A program made the translations under genes and the position numbers. 64,000 nucleotides of DNA, from NCBI RefSeq assembly GCF_000331025.1, contig NC_020055.1, positions 1,468,370 through 1,532,369 on the forward strand. The letters run 5' to 3'. The stretch comes from Maridesulfovibrio hydrothermalis AM13 = DSM 14728 (lineage in GTDB: Bacteria; Desulfobacterota; Desulfovibrionia; Desulfovibrionales; Desulfovibrionaceae). The notes beneath the pieces are model-generated. The model had not been told where the DNA came from, did not search any database, and worked only from the letters and a program-made list of their open reading frames with translations. How positions within the stretch are numbered: position 1 is the stretch's first letter; each line of letters opens with the position of its first letter. Below, piece by piece: positions 15,843 to 24,645 of this stretch.

Positions 15843-18243
15843 GGTCTTTCTCAGTTTGCAGTTTCATGCGCAGCAGGTGCGGCAGAATAAAAACTGCGCA
15901 GATAAGAGCTGCGCTGACGCCTGCCGCAACTGTTGCTCCCAGAGAATGCAGGGAGGGATGCTTGGCGAAGACCAGCACTCCGAATCCGGCCAGCGTGGTC
16001 AAACCGGATATTTTAACAGCCTTCACAGTTGACGGGCTGGGTTTTTTAATTTCCTGAAAAACCATGAATATTCCGTAATCCGCTCCCAGACCGATGACAA
16101 GTGGCAATGCTGCAATATGGAAAATGTTTAATGGAATCCCTAAGAATCCAAGCACTCCAAACGTGCAGACTACCCCGAAAACAGCAGGGAAAATGGCCAG
16201 AGCAGCGCGGCGCAGGTTGCGGAAAAGAATACCGATCAAAAGAGTTACAAGCAATCCTGAGAGACAGATAAATTTCGTGATGTCTGCTTTCATTTCAGTT
16301 TCAAGGGTTGCTTTAAATCTGGATTGCGAGACAAGCCGGGCATTAAGTTCCTGTTCTTTTTGCTCGTTAAAGTAGTCTGAGACTTTATCGGTATCAGGTA
16401 ACAGGGTCATAATCAGTTTGTTTTTGCCCTGCCCTGATTTAGGAATAAGTAATTCTGTGAGAAAACCGAGCGCGCTTGAATTCATGCTTTCAACCGTTAA
16501 AACAGGTTCATCGGAGTGAATTTTTTTAAGGCTTGCAGTAAACACATCGGGTGCAAATCCTATTTTTCTGCCCTCACTGTTTACAGTGGAAATGATTCGG
16601 TTTAGTTGCTCGCGCTTCCAGAATTCGGCCCAGAGTTTGCGGTTTTTGAGCTGGGTTTTCGTGGAAGGAAGTACCGGAGCAAGGTTGACCGTTTTTGTTT
16701 CAGGCAGATTTATGGAGAGGTCTGCCCATAATCTTTCGTTGTTTTGCAGTGCGCTTTCCTGCGTTTCGCCTTTGGCGAAAAGTAAAGCCTGCCTGCTCAG
16801 GTTACCCCATTTTTCGTGAAACAGTTTTTCAGTATTACGTATTTCATCCGATATATAGCCCAGATTTTTAAGCTCGGTGTCAAATGAATTGTTCAGAGCG
16901 TAATATGTTCCGGCAGTGAGTATAAAAATGGATATGCCGATCACGGCAGTTTTATGCTTTGGAATATGAAATATTGTGTTTGCGCCGAGGGTCTTTTCAG
17001 GAAATGAGCTGCAAAAACGGGGGATAAAAAGCAATGCATAGCCGCAGGCGGCAATGATCCCTGCAACAGAGAAAAGGGCGAGTTGCTTGATACCCGGAAT
17101 GCCTGATACATACAGGGCGGCAAAGGCTGCGCAGGAAGTTGCCGCCCCGAAAAGGATTGGTGATGAAACTTTTTTGAGGGCTTTATTTTTGTCTTCGGGG
17201 TTATCTGCCAATGCAAAATATGTGTGCACTGCAAAGTCAATGGATATGCCCATAAGCACCGCTCCGAAGCCGATTACAATCGCCGATAAATTCTGGAAAA
17301 AAATTGCTGCTGTGCTTAACCCTGCAAGAATGGCTACTCCCGGTGCCAGAAATACAGTCAAAGCTCCGGCCCTGCGGAATGAATAGAAAAAGAGAATTAA
17401 AAGAGCACTGATAGAGAGAGCGGACAGCGTAAAAATATCGCGTTTAATGATGGAGGCATTGGCGGTTGTATACAGGTGTCCGCTCAGAAGTGAGATGTTT
17501 ATGTCAGACGCTGCGGCATTATTTTCGGCCAGTGCACTTTTTTTTATTTCGGTAAAGTGACTTAAAAGTTCTGCCCCCAGCCTTGAATCGGTCATGGGTA
17601 TTTCGGATTTTGCAAAGATCAGCAATGCTGTTCTATCATTGTTGAAAAGGTGTTTTCCTTGAACTTTAAACCGCGGAAGGTGCTTAAGCGGTGCGAGTTT
17701 TTCCAGATAGATTGAACGCAGATCAAGTGGATCAGACGCAATAATTTTTCGTAAACCGAATCCGGCAGGGGAAATGAGCTGCTGTTTGTTTTGCAGCAGT
17801 GTTTGCTTGATTACATGCTGACTGGTGATGTATTTAAGCCTGGCAAGATCGTTTTCTGTGGTCAGGTTAGGAGCCTGCCGGAGCAGAAAATTAATTACGG
17901 CCTGTGGCCTTGTGCCGGAATAGTCCTGAGCAGTCAGATACGGCGGGGACATTCTGGCTGAAATACTGTCGGCTATTTTTTCAAGCTGCTGCGGTTTTGC
18001 TGTGTTGCTTGAAATTGAAATCATTACCTTTCCGGATAGAGGAGCTTTTTGGAGCAGTGCAAAGTCATCTGCTATGCGTCCGTCTTTTCCTTGCGGGATC
18101 ATGGTGGAAATGTCTTCAGTAAGCGTGATTGAGAGCAGCGGAAGCGCGCAAAGCAGAGTAAAAAAAAGTAAAACAGTGATACTTTGAATTTTTTTGTTTT
18201 TGAGAAATGAATGAGTCTCTTGCAACTTATAATGAGAAGGCAT
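15835..18243 (-). CDS. MMPL/RND-type lipid exporter
   Basis: 802 residues with the RND/MMPL layout: one N-terminal membrane helix (about 20-40), a large periplasmic domain, a bundle of five or six helices (about 265-420), a second periplasmic domain, and a final helix bundle (about 650-790). The G-F-G-A-V-L-M-G-I-S-I-D-F-A motif and its C-terminal counterpart G-L-G-A-D-Y-G-I-F carry the membrane acidic residues used in proton-driven transport. It probably extracts the cluster's lipid product from the inner membrane, handing it to the LolA-like protein encoded just upstream. Confidence 0.85.
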   Translation of the reverse strand: MPSHYKLQETHSFLKNKKIQSITVLLFFTLLCALPLLSITLTEDISTMIPQGKDGRIADDFALLQKAPLSGKVMISISSNTAKPQQLEKIADSISARMSPPYLTAQDYSGTRPQAVINFLLRQAPNLTTENDLARLKYITSQHVIKQTLLQNKQQLISPAGFGLRKIIASDPLDLRSIYLEKLAPLKHLPRFKVQGKHLFNNDRTALLIFAKSEIPMTDSRLGAELLSHFTEIKKSALAENNAAASDINISLLSGHLYTTANASIIKRDIFTLSALSISALLILFFYSFRRAGALTVFLAPGVAILAGLSTAAIFFQNLSAIVIGFGAVLMGISIDFAVHTYFALADNPEDKNKALKKVSSPILFGAATSCAAFAALYVSGIPGIKQLALFSVAGIIAACGYALLFIPRFCSSFPEKTLGANTIFHIPKHKTAVIGISIFILTAGTYYALNNSFDTELKNLGYISDEIRNTEKLFHEKWGNLSRQALLFAKGETQESALQNNERLWADLSINLPETKTVNLAPVLPSTKTQLKNRKLWAEFWKREQLNRIISTVNSEGRKIGFAPDVFTASLKKIHSDEPVLTVESMNSSALGFLTELLIPKSGQGKNKLIMTLLPDTDKVSDYFNEQKEQELNARLVSQSRFKATLETEMKADITKFICLSGLLVTLLIGILFRNLRRAALAIFPAVFGVVCTFGVLGFLGIPLNIFHIAALPLVIGLGADYGIFMVFQEIKKPSPSTVKAVKISGLTTLAGFGVLVFAKHPSLHSLGATVAAGVSAALICAVFILPHLLRMKLQTEKDHA

Positions 18244-18245
18244 GG

Positions 18246-18887
18246 CTACTCTTTTTCAAAAATACCGTCAGGCAGAACGCCGTTTATTTCAATATCTGAG
18301 AAATTTATTTTGGTGTAATCGCCGCCCGGAACATGCAGTTCTATCCCCTGCAGGTGGGTTGCATCGGGGCTGAAGAATATTTTGATCAGGCTCAGAAAAT
18401 CTTTAGCAAGGGCTGATCTGGGGGTAAGCTCCATTACCGCCGGAGAATAATTGGTCACTTTAATAGTGTAGACGGAATCCAGCCACGAAATATTCATGGT
18501 GGTCCATGCCAGTATCTGTTCAGAAATAACAGCCATTTCCGGTGAATTATCGGTGCTGAAGGGAGTTGCCTTATCACCGGCCGCGTCCCACCGGAGTCCT
18601 GTTTTCCCTTTGAGCAGGAAACCGGAGACAAAGGGCGCAGTGTATTCCCAGCGCAGGTTGTCCGGTCTGGAAAAGGTGAATTTGCCTTTTGAACTTATGG
18701 TATCTTCAAAAAGCGAGATATAGCTCTGCTGGGTAAAGTTGCTGGCGATGGAGTTGATTTTTTCAGATTTTGCTTCAAGGCTTTGCAGAAATAAATCCTG
18801 CCTGTTTGACTCTGCAAGCCCCTCAGAGCTGGGCAGAGCAATCGCCAGCATACACAGAAACAGTAAATAATATTTCAGAGAGGTCAT
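18246..18887 (-). CDS. LolA-like outer-membrane lipoprotein carrier
   Basis: 213 residues with a signal peptide (about 1-25) and LolA-family features: S-N-F-T-Q near residue 50, G-K-F-T-F-S-R-P-D-N-L-R-W-E-Y and the later L-L-K-G-K-T-G. Acts in the periplasm as a hydrophobic carrier; in this operon it most likely ferries the lipid product rather than general lipoproteins. Its start overlaps the upstream dehydratase stop by four bases and the exporter gene begins two bases after it, marking a transport module of LolA, MMPL and DUF3261. Confidence 0.8.
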   Translation of the reverse strand: MTSLKYYLLFLCMLAIALPSSEGLAESNRQDLFLQSLEAKSEKINSIASNFTQQSYISLFEDTISSKGKFTFSRPDNLRWEYTAPFVSGFLLKGKTGLRWDAAGDKATPFSTDNSPEMAVISEQILAWTTMNISWLDSVYTIKVTNYSPAVMELTPRSALAKDFLSLIKIFFSPDATHLQGIELHVPGGDYTKINFSDIEINGVLPDGIFEKE

Positions 18888-19387
18888 TGCGTTTTGCTCT
18901 CACTTGCACCTGACAGTGCAACAGTGCTTTCATTTATGCGGCTTTCAGTTGCAGCGTCTTCGGGGACAAACACTTTAATTTTGCCTTCGGCAATAACTTT
19001 GCTGTCACAGGAAACAACTCCTTCAACAACAGCAAAGCCATCAAAACTGCCTAGAGTTTGTACTGAAATAATCAGCTGAGATTCAAAAGGGCAGTCAGCG
19101 GGGGGATTTTGATGAATTTCAAATTTCTGCACGCCGACTAGGTAGCCTTCAGGCACGGGTATATCGCGGCTTAAAAAGCTGTACCCGCAGATGGCAGCAT
19201 AAGCCTGTGCTACCAGTTCAATATAAAAAGGGGCAAATATCCTACCATCAGCAGTGCGGGAAATACTGTTTGCCGGCAGTCTGGTTGTAACTGTCCCCGC
19301 TCCATCTTCAGCGGAGGTGACTGTGTCGATGAGCAGCATCCGGCCTCGATGTGGAAGTACTTTTTCTGCCTTTACAGGGAGTTTCAT
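18884..19387 (-). CDS. Hotdog-fold dehydratase of the ApeP type
   Basis: 167 residues. The N-terminal V-L-P-H-R-G-R-M-L-L-I-D is the signature of the 3-hydroxyacyl-ACP dehydratase group found in aryl-polyene clusters, and the E-L-V-A-Q-A-Y-A-A segment carries the expected second catalytic acidic/glutamine position. It is the second dehydratase of the operon, consistent with two dehydratases acting together or on different chain lengths. ATG at 19387 with AGGAG ten bases upstream. The C-terminal about 25 residues are low complexity (rich in S, E and A). Confidence 0.75.
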   Translation of the reverse strand: MKLPVKAEKVLPHRGRMLLIDTVTSAEDGAGTVTTRLPANSISRTADGRIFAPFYIELVAQAYAAICGYSFLSRDIPVPEGYLVGVQKFEIHQNPPADCPFESQLIISVQTLGSFDGFAVVEGVVSCDSKVIAEGKIKVFVPEDAATESRINESTVALSGASESKTQ

Positions 19388-19394
19388 GGATATT

Positions 19395-20432
19395 CTACTC
19401 CTTTGCCCGCCAGCAAAGCGGGTCCGTGGAGAGGTAGTCCCCGTTTACGTGATGAGCCATGCCCCTGCATCCGTAGCATTCAGAGCTTAATTCACAGCTT
19501 TTGCAACTGCCTTTGATGGTTTCACGGATGTTGCGCAGATTTTGGAAAACTTCACTGCCGGCAATGATTTCAGCAAGAGGTTTGGTCCTGATGTTTCCGG
19601 CAGGAATATCAACACCGGGACAGGGGATCACTTCGCCCGTGGTGGTGATGGTGCAGGAGTATAAATGACGCTTGCAGCTGAACGCAGCAACAGGCGGTTT
19701 CGGTTCCCAGATAATGCCGAATTCATCCCGGTCTATGCGGGACAATTCTTTAAAAAGGATTCCGGCTTTTTCTGACGGGACAGCCAGAACTTCATTTTCT
19801 TTGGCCCGCCCCTGATCGGTGATGGTTTCGAAATAAGGGATAATATTGCGGGAGCGCAGCCAGCGCCACATTTCCGGTATTTCATCGAAATTCTGCTGGC
19901 AGATAATAGTCTGAGCACCAAACGGAATATCGCCTTTTGCGTATCCGGCTTCAAGCAGGTTCTCAAGGCCGTTCCGGATATTCTTGTGCGCATTTTTTTT
20001 CCCAGCAAGATGGTCCTGCGTTTCCGGATCAAGGCTGTTGAATTTTACAACCGGTTCAACTTTCAGAGAATAAAATTCAGCGGCTGTTTCAGGTGTTATG
20101 CGTGTTCCGTTCGTGAACAGTTCAATTCCGAGTCCCTGCCCGTGGATGTGCCGGATCACATCCATGATACGGGGGTAGAGCATCGGCTCACCCCCGCCAA
20201 GGATAATGATCTTTCTGGTTCCGAGATTTTTACACTGCGCAATTGCATCTAATATCTCAGTATAGCTAAGTTCATCGGGAAGTTTATCACCGGAGGAAGC
20301 GTAGCAATAAATGCAGCGCAGATCGCATACCCTGCTCAGTTCAAGCTCCGCTGTCAGAAGCCGGTTGTCTTTCAGGGCAGAGTCAATTTCCAGCCCGCTA
20401 AAAGGACTGCCCCAGCAGCGATTACTGTTCAT
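19395..20432 (-). CDS. Radical SAM/SPASM domain enzyme
   Basis: 345 residues. The radical SAM ligands are C36, C40 and C43 (C-D-L-R-C-I-Y-C), followed by G-G-G-E-P near residue 80. The C-terminal part (about 250-345) has a SPASM/Twitch-like set of cysteines (C-P-G, C-K-S-C, C-Y-G-C, C-W) for auxiliary iron-sulfur clusters. It has no peptide substrate gene nearby, and its position inside a fatty-acid assembly operon suggests chemistry on the lipid or its head group. The start has only a distant AAAGG. Confidence 0.8.
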   Translation of the reverse strand: MNSNRCWGSPFSGLEIDSALKDNRLLTAELELSRVCDLRCIYCYASSGDKLPDELSYTEILDAIAQCKNLGTRKIIILGGGEPMLYPRIMDVIRHIHGQGLGIELFTNGTRITPETAAEFYSLKVEPVVKFNSLDPETQDHLAGKKNAHKNIRNGLENLLEAGYAKGDIPFGAQTIICQQNFDEIPEMWRWLRSRNIIPYFETITDQGRAKENEVLAVPSEKAGILFKELSRIDRDEFGIIWEPKPPVAAFSCKRHLYSCTITTTGEVIPCPGVDIPAGNIRTKPLAEIIAGSEVFQNLRNIRETIKGSCKSCELSSECYGCRGMAHHVNGDYLSTDPLCWRAKE

Positions 20433-20441
20433 TATTATTTA

Positions 20442-20855
20442 TTAACCTTTGCCGGAGTTTGGAACTGCGCCAAGTTCACGGTTAATGGCGTTGGTGAGGT
20501 TTTTGATCCACTTATTGTAGTTACTGTGGATCGTTTCACCATTGTATTTCAGGTTGGTGCTGTCTTTGTAGTTGATGCTGTAAGTTTCGGGGGTATAAGT
20601 GATGTCTACAACGGCTTGATGAGAACGGATGTTGAGTGTCGCGACCAGATGGCCCGGAGCAATGTCACTCATCTGCCAGCCCAGTCCGTATCCCGCGGAG
20701 ATGATGGCCTTCTTGACATCCTCCATGGTTTTTTGGTGCTGACCGGAGGAAATGATAGGTGCAAGTTCCACATTTTGAATGCGGGCAGTTCTGCAACCGC
20801 CGAGAAAAACGGCACATGCAATCAATACCAGAGCAACAATACGTAGGTTCTTCAT
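20442..20855 (-). CDS. Small lipoprotein of unknown function
   Basis: 137 residues with a lipoprotein signal ending in F-L-G-G-C (about residue 21). No family recognised. The ATG at 20855 has GGGAG seven bases upstream; an in-frame start at 20903 would overlap the acyltransferase gene and place charged residues before the signal, so it is rejected. The mature part has alternating beta-type segments (I-R-S-H-Q-A-V-V-D-I-T-Y) and may belong to the envelope transport machinery of this operon. Confidence 0.7.
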   Translation of the reverse strand: MKNLRIVALVLIACAVFLGGCRTARIQNVELAPIISSGQHQKTMEDVKKAIISAGYGLGWQMSDIAPGHLVATLNIRSHQAVVDITYTPETYSINYKDSTNLKYNGETIHSNYNKWIKNLTNAINRELGAVPNSGKG

Positions 20856-20893
20856 CTTTAACTCCCTTTTTCTGTTGGGTAAAAGTGTAACAA

Positions 20894-21652
20894 CTATTTC
20901 CATTCATCCTTTTTCAAATTCTCAATACCAGCGACCATAATTTCTTTAACAGCCCGACGCAATTCAATATGTGCATTTTGCTTATCTTTGTACTTATCAG
21001 GGTAGACCGGATCTAAGATTAAGCCTCTGACTTTTGAAGGTCGTAGAATCATGCTTTCTCTGGGCAGGAGTTTATAGCTGCCTGAAATGCATAACGGAAC
21101 AATGGGAATCCCCGTTTCCATTGCAATGTGAAACGGACCGGAATGAAAACGCCCTAAGCTGCCGTCTCTGCTTCTTGTTCCTTCCGGAAAAAACATAAGA
21201 GACGCATTTTCCGCAAGAGCCTTCGTCGCCTGATTTTTGATATTGTCGAGGTCATCGCTTTCTACGTTAATATATCCGGCAAGGCGCATATAAAATCCAT
21301 AAAAAGGAATTTTGAAAGGCCAGTTGCGCACTGCCATGCAGATGTTTTGATCCGGCTGAAATGAAACTAAATACGGGTCAAAGAAAGACTCATGGTTGGC
21401 TACGATGATACATGGCGAAGGAAGTTCTTTTTGCTCCGGCCATTTAATATCAACGAAAAGGCTCATGAGTCTTGAGCAGGTCCAGCCGTAGTACCAGATC
21501 ATTTTTCGCAGTGTTTCAGGTTTCTCCCGCCTTAAAATCTTGGTAAAAAACAGATAGCAAACGGGTGAAATGATAATACTCAGCCCTGTCCAGCTTAGCA
21601 GAGATATATAAATTCCGGTATTAATCCAGATAAGTTTGAGTATGGAGAGCAT
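20894..21652 (-). CDS. 1-acyl-sn-glycerol-3-phosphate acyltransferase (PlsC family)
   Basis: 252 residues with an N-terminal membrane segment (about 10-35) and the PlsC boxes: N-H-E-S-F-F-D (catalytic H and D) and F-P-E-G-T-R-S-R (acceptor phosphate binding). It should transfer an acyl chain onto a glycerol-phosphate-like acceptor at the inner membrane. Together with the LpxL-like enzyme it gives the operon two acyltransferases of different families, suggesting the product is a membrane lipid with the unusual chain esterified. Confidence 0.8.
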   Translation of the reverse strand: MLSILKLIWINTGIYISLLSWTGLSIIISPVCYLFFTKILRREKPETLRKMIWYYGWTCSRLMSLFVDIKWPEQKELPSPCIIVANHESFFDPYLVSFQPDQNICMAVRNWPFKIPFYGFYMRLAGYINVESDDLDNIKNQATKALAENASLMFFPEGTRSRDGSLGRFHSGPFHIAMETGIPIVPLCISGSYKLLPRESMILRPSKVRGLILDPVYPDKYKDKQNAHIELRRAVKEIMVAGIENLKKDEWK

Positions 21653-21687
21653 AAGTTTTACTGGCTGTAAATCCTAATGGCGGCAGG

Positions 21688-21942
21688 TTATCTGGCTTCA
21701 TCCTTTTTGGCTAAAATAAAAGCGTGCAGGTCACCAAGAGAGCGTATTGATTTGAAAGTTTCATCTTTTTTAATTTTGATATTGAATTCCTGTTCCAGCA
21801 CAATAACCATATCCACAGCATCCAGACTGTCCAGATCCAGATCTTCTTTGAACATGGCTTCGGGCACAAGTTCATCAATTTCAAGTTCAAATTCTTCCGC
21901 CAGAGCGGCGTTAATTCTTTTAATTATTTTCTGATCAGTCAT
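21688..21942 (-). CDS. Acyl carrier protein
   Basis: 84 residues with the pantetheine serine S39 in D-L-D-S-L-D-A-V-D. ATG at 21942, with GGAG upstream, overlapping the upstream ketosynthase gene by eight bases. It probably serves the two ketosynthases at 21935-25859, while the other carrier serves the KS pair at 8441-10581. Confidence 0.88.
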   Translation of the reverse strand: MTDQKIIKRINAALAEEFELEIDELVPEAMFKEDLDLDSLDAVDMVIVLEQEFNIKIKKDETFKSIRSLGDLHAFILAKKDEAR

Positions 21943-23167
21943 TGCAGCTCCTCAAAACTAACGATGTATTTATGCCGCCAAGGGCGAAGTTGTTTTTCAG
22001 GGCATATGTAATTTTTCTTTTTTCTAAATGCAAGACGTTGTTTATTTTTGCGCATTCGTCAGCCGGGCGGGAAAGGTTTGCAGTGGGGATGATGATTTTT
22101 TCCCGCATCATACGGACTGTGGCAATTGTTTCTATGGCCCCGCTGGCTGCCATAGTGTGGCCTAGATGCCCCTTAAGGCTGCTTGTCGGCGGAGCGGTTG
22201 TGAATGTACTTGCAATTGCAGCTGCTTCGGAGGCATCACCTTGGATGGTTCCAGTGGCATGGGCATTTATATAATCGATATTTTCAGGTGAAATTTTACT
22301 GTCCGCAACAGCCTGCTTCATACATTTGGCAATTGCATCAGGGCTGGGTGAGGCCATGTTGCTGTTATCACAGAGAGAAGAAAATCCGCTAATTTCTGCA
22401 AGTATTTCAACATTTCGTTTTTTGGCGGAGTCATAACTTTCCAGAACCAGTATTCCGGCTCCTTCCGAACAGACGATGCCGTCACGGGCCGCATCGAAGG
22501 GGCGTGAAGCTGAGGCCGGATCATTTTCCCCTGAAACTGAAGCGGCTTCAAGAATGTCGAAAGTGCCGATTGTTAGGGGATGCAGTTCGTCAGTACCTCC
22601 GCAGAGCATCATATCCTGCCTGCCGGTGGCGATAGTTTCCGCTGCAATGCCTATGTTCTGGCATCCTGTGGAGCAGGCCGCAGAGGCAGACACAACCCGC
22701 CCGCTGATGCCCAGAAACTGGGCCAGATTGGCGGCGCAGCTGTGGTTCATGATTTTGAAAAATTCAGTGGAGCGCACCCCGTCAGTTGAGTGTTGATTGA
22801 TATATACGGAAAAGAAATGCTCCATGGCCTGAACGCTTCCTGTGGTGGAGCCTGCGGACAGTCCTGTGCGGCCGCTACTCAGCATTTTGGGAGTAACTCC
22901 GGCCTGTTTGATTGCTTCGAGTGCAGCAAGGGATGCGAAAATGGAAAGATCGGACATGGTCCTGCGAAATTTGCGGGGTATGGCTTTGGCATTTATGTTT
23001 CCGGCTTTACCTCCTATGCGGGGGCGCAGACCGCCAATCCCGTCAAGCTCTTCAAGGCGGATAATACCGGAGCGTCCTTCTGTCAGCCCGTTCCATAAAT
23101 TTTCCACACCGCATCCGAAAGGCGAAACCGCGCCCATTCCGGTGATGACTACCCGTTGTAAATGCAT
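21935..23167 (-). CDS. Beta-ketoacyl-ACP synthase (FabF type)
   Basis: 410 residues with a complete triad: C165 in A-A-C-S-T-G, H303 in A-H-A-T-G-T and H337 in L-G-H-T-M-A-A-S-G. Start ATG at 23167 with GAGGAG upstream; the start overlaps the stop of the FAD enzyme gene. It performs decarboxylative Claisen condensation during chain elongation. It is clearly distinct in sequence from the ketosynthases at 9391 and 24645, which argues for different roles rather than recent duplication. Confidence 0.87.
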   Translation of the reverse strand: MHLQRVVITGMGAVSPFGCGVENLWNGLTEGRSGIIRLEELDGIGGLRPRIGGKAGNINAKAIPRKFRRTMSDLSIFASLAALEAIKQAGVTPKMLSSGRTGLSAGSTTGSVQAMEHFFSVYINQHSTDGVRSTEFFKIMNHSCAANLAQFLGISGRVVSASAACSTGCQNIGIAAETIATGRQDMMLCGGTDELHPLTIGTFDILEAASVSGENDPASASRPFDAARDGIVCSEGAGILVLESYDSAKKRNVEILAEISGFSSLCDNSNMASPSPDAIAKCMKQAVADSKISPENIDYINAHATGTIQGDASEAAAIASTFTTAPPTSSLKGHLGHTMAASGAIETIATVRMMREKIIIPTANLSRPADECAKINNVLHLEKRKITYALKNNFALGGINTSLVLRSCND

Positions 23168-24645
23168 CTAAGCTCCTCGTGAATTTTGTCATGTCCGCAA
23201 CTGATACCGCAGGCCAGATAAGCTGAAACAACGGCTCCCAGAATGCCCGGCGCAAGAATACTCTGTCCCGCAAGGAGAAGACCTTTAATCTTGGTCATGG
23301 GAAGCGGGTTGTACTGGGAAACAGTATGGGCTGCGCCGTACATACTTCCGTAGGGGGTGCTGCAATAATCTTTGATGGTCAGCGGGGTGGCGGAGTCTAT
23401 GAACTCAACCCTGCCGCGCAGCTCGGGGCAGCGTTTGAATACTTCCTGTTCAAATCTATGGATAATTCTGGATTTGAATTCAAGGTATTGCGCCGGCCGG
23501 TTATGCTGGTCGGAGTCTGCCCATTTTTTGAATTTAGCGAAACTGTAAGGGGCAATGGCTGAAATCGTCTGCTTTCCGTTGCCGCTTAGACTCTGGTTTG
23601 CCGATATAAATATTGCGTTGTCTGCAAGATCGGTTTGACCTGATAGAATTTCGGAGTACCTGCCTCCGGGCCAGAGGTATATGTTTTTACGCTGTAATTC
23701 TTTTATAGGTTCACCGGCTGTTCCGAACAGGGCTATAGCCGAAGGACTTTCCTGAAGCTCTTTTATTCTGCGTCTGAAAACAGGACGAAATGCATCATCG
23801 GGTGTGCAGTCGATAAGTCCTGCCGGATGGGCGGTCCAGATACATGACTTTGCAGCAAGTTCCGTTTTATCTGAAAGGATTACTGATTTGAAGCTTTTGT
23901 CGGACCCGCTGTTAATCAGGCTGACTTTGTGTCCCGTGTAAATATCCACTCCGGCTTTGCCCAGCCGGTTTTGGAATGATTTAACTATTGCCAGTCCGCC
24001 GCCTTCTACAGTGTGGGATGAGGTGAAATATGATCCGGCAACAAGGGCATGGGTTGCAAGCATGGCTTCTTCCGGCGTGGTTCCGTAGAGCAGGGTGTGA
24101 TAACACAGCAGGTCTTTAAGCTGTTGATTATCAGTGATGGAATCAAGGAATTCCTGTAGTGTGCCGGTTTCAGTGTGTACGATACTCTCAAGTGAGAATG
24201 ATTTCTCAAAATTCAGGTATGGTGAGGAGTCGAAGATGGATTTGATTTTGTCCAGATAAGTTTTAACGGCTGTCGCTTCCTTGGGAAAAGCGGAGCATAG
24301 GGTGCTGCGCAACCTTTTATAGCCGATGGGCATGCGAATTTCTCTGCCTGTCTGTTCATATCTGAAGCAGTCATAGCCGTCCGGTTCAAAGGGGATTTTT
24401 TTAAGATCTTCGGAAATTCCAAGATGCCTGAAATAAATATCAAGAGGCTGCCTTTCACCCAGCCCGCCTAGCAGGTGTACGCCTGTTTCGAAATGAACAC
24501 CCCGGCGGTTGAAACCCCGGATAGTGGGGGCAAGTACAGGGAAGGCTTCGACCAGTGCTGTTTTTTTTCCCTGCTTTGCCAGAAGGAGTGCCGCAGTCAT
24601 GCCGGATACGCCGCCGCCGACTATTATGTGCTGGTAATTTTTCAT
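23149..24645 (-). CDS. CrtI/phytoene-desaturase-like FAD oxidoreductase
   Basis: 498 residues with an N-terminal dinucleotide motif (V-G-G-G-V-S-G-M-T-A-A, then a glutamate in V-E-A-F at the end of the second strand) and the C-terminal G-L-L-L-A-G-Q-S segment typical of the phytoene desaturase/retinol saturase superfamily. It should desaturate, saturate or isomerise double bonds in a long acyl chain. Such enzymes are not part of a standard aryl-polyene set but are reported in ladderane-type clusters. Its start overlaps the upstream ketosynthase stop and its end overlaps the next ketosynthase start. Confidence 0.8.
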   Translation of the reverse strand: MKNYQHIIVGGGVSGMTAALLLAKQGKKTALVEAFPVLAPTIRGFNRRGVHFETGVHLLGGLGERQPLDIYFRHLGISEDLKKIPFEPDGYDCFRYEQTGREIRMPIGYKRLRSTLCSAFPKEATAVKTYLDKIKSIFDSSPYLNFEKSFSLESIVHTETGTLQEFLDSITDNQQLKDLLCYHTLLYGTTPEEAMLATHALVAGSYFTSSHTVEGGGLAIVKSFQNRLGKAGVDIYTGHKVSLINSGSDKSFKSVILSDKTELAAKSCIWTAHPAGLIDCTPDDAFRPVFRRRIKELQESPSAIALFGTAGEPIKELQRKNIYLWPGGRYSEILSGQTDLADNAIFISANQSLSGNGKQTISAIAPYSFAKFKKWADSDQHNRPAQYLEFKSRIIHRFEQEVFKRCPELRGRVEFIDSATPLTIKDYCSTPYGSMYGAAHTVSQYNPLPMTKIKGLLLAGQSILAPGILGAVVSAYLACGISCGHDKIHEELRCIYNG

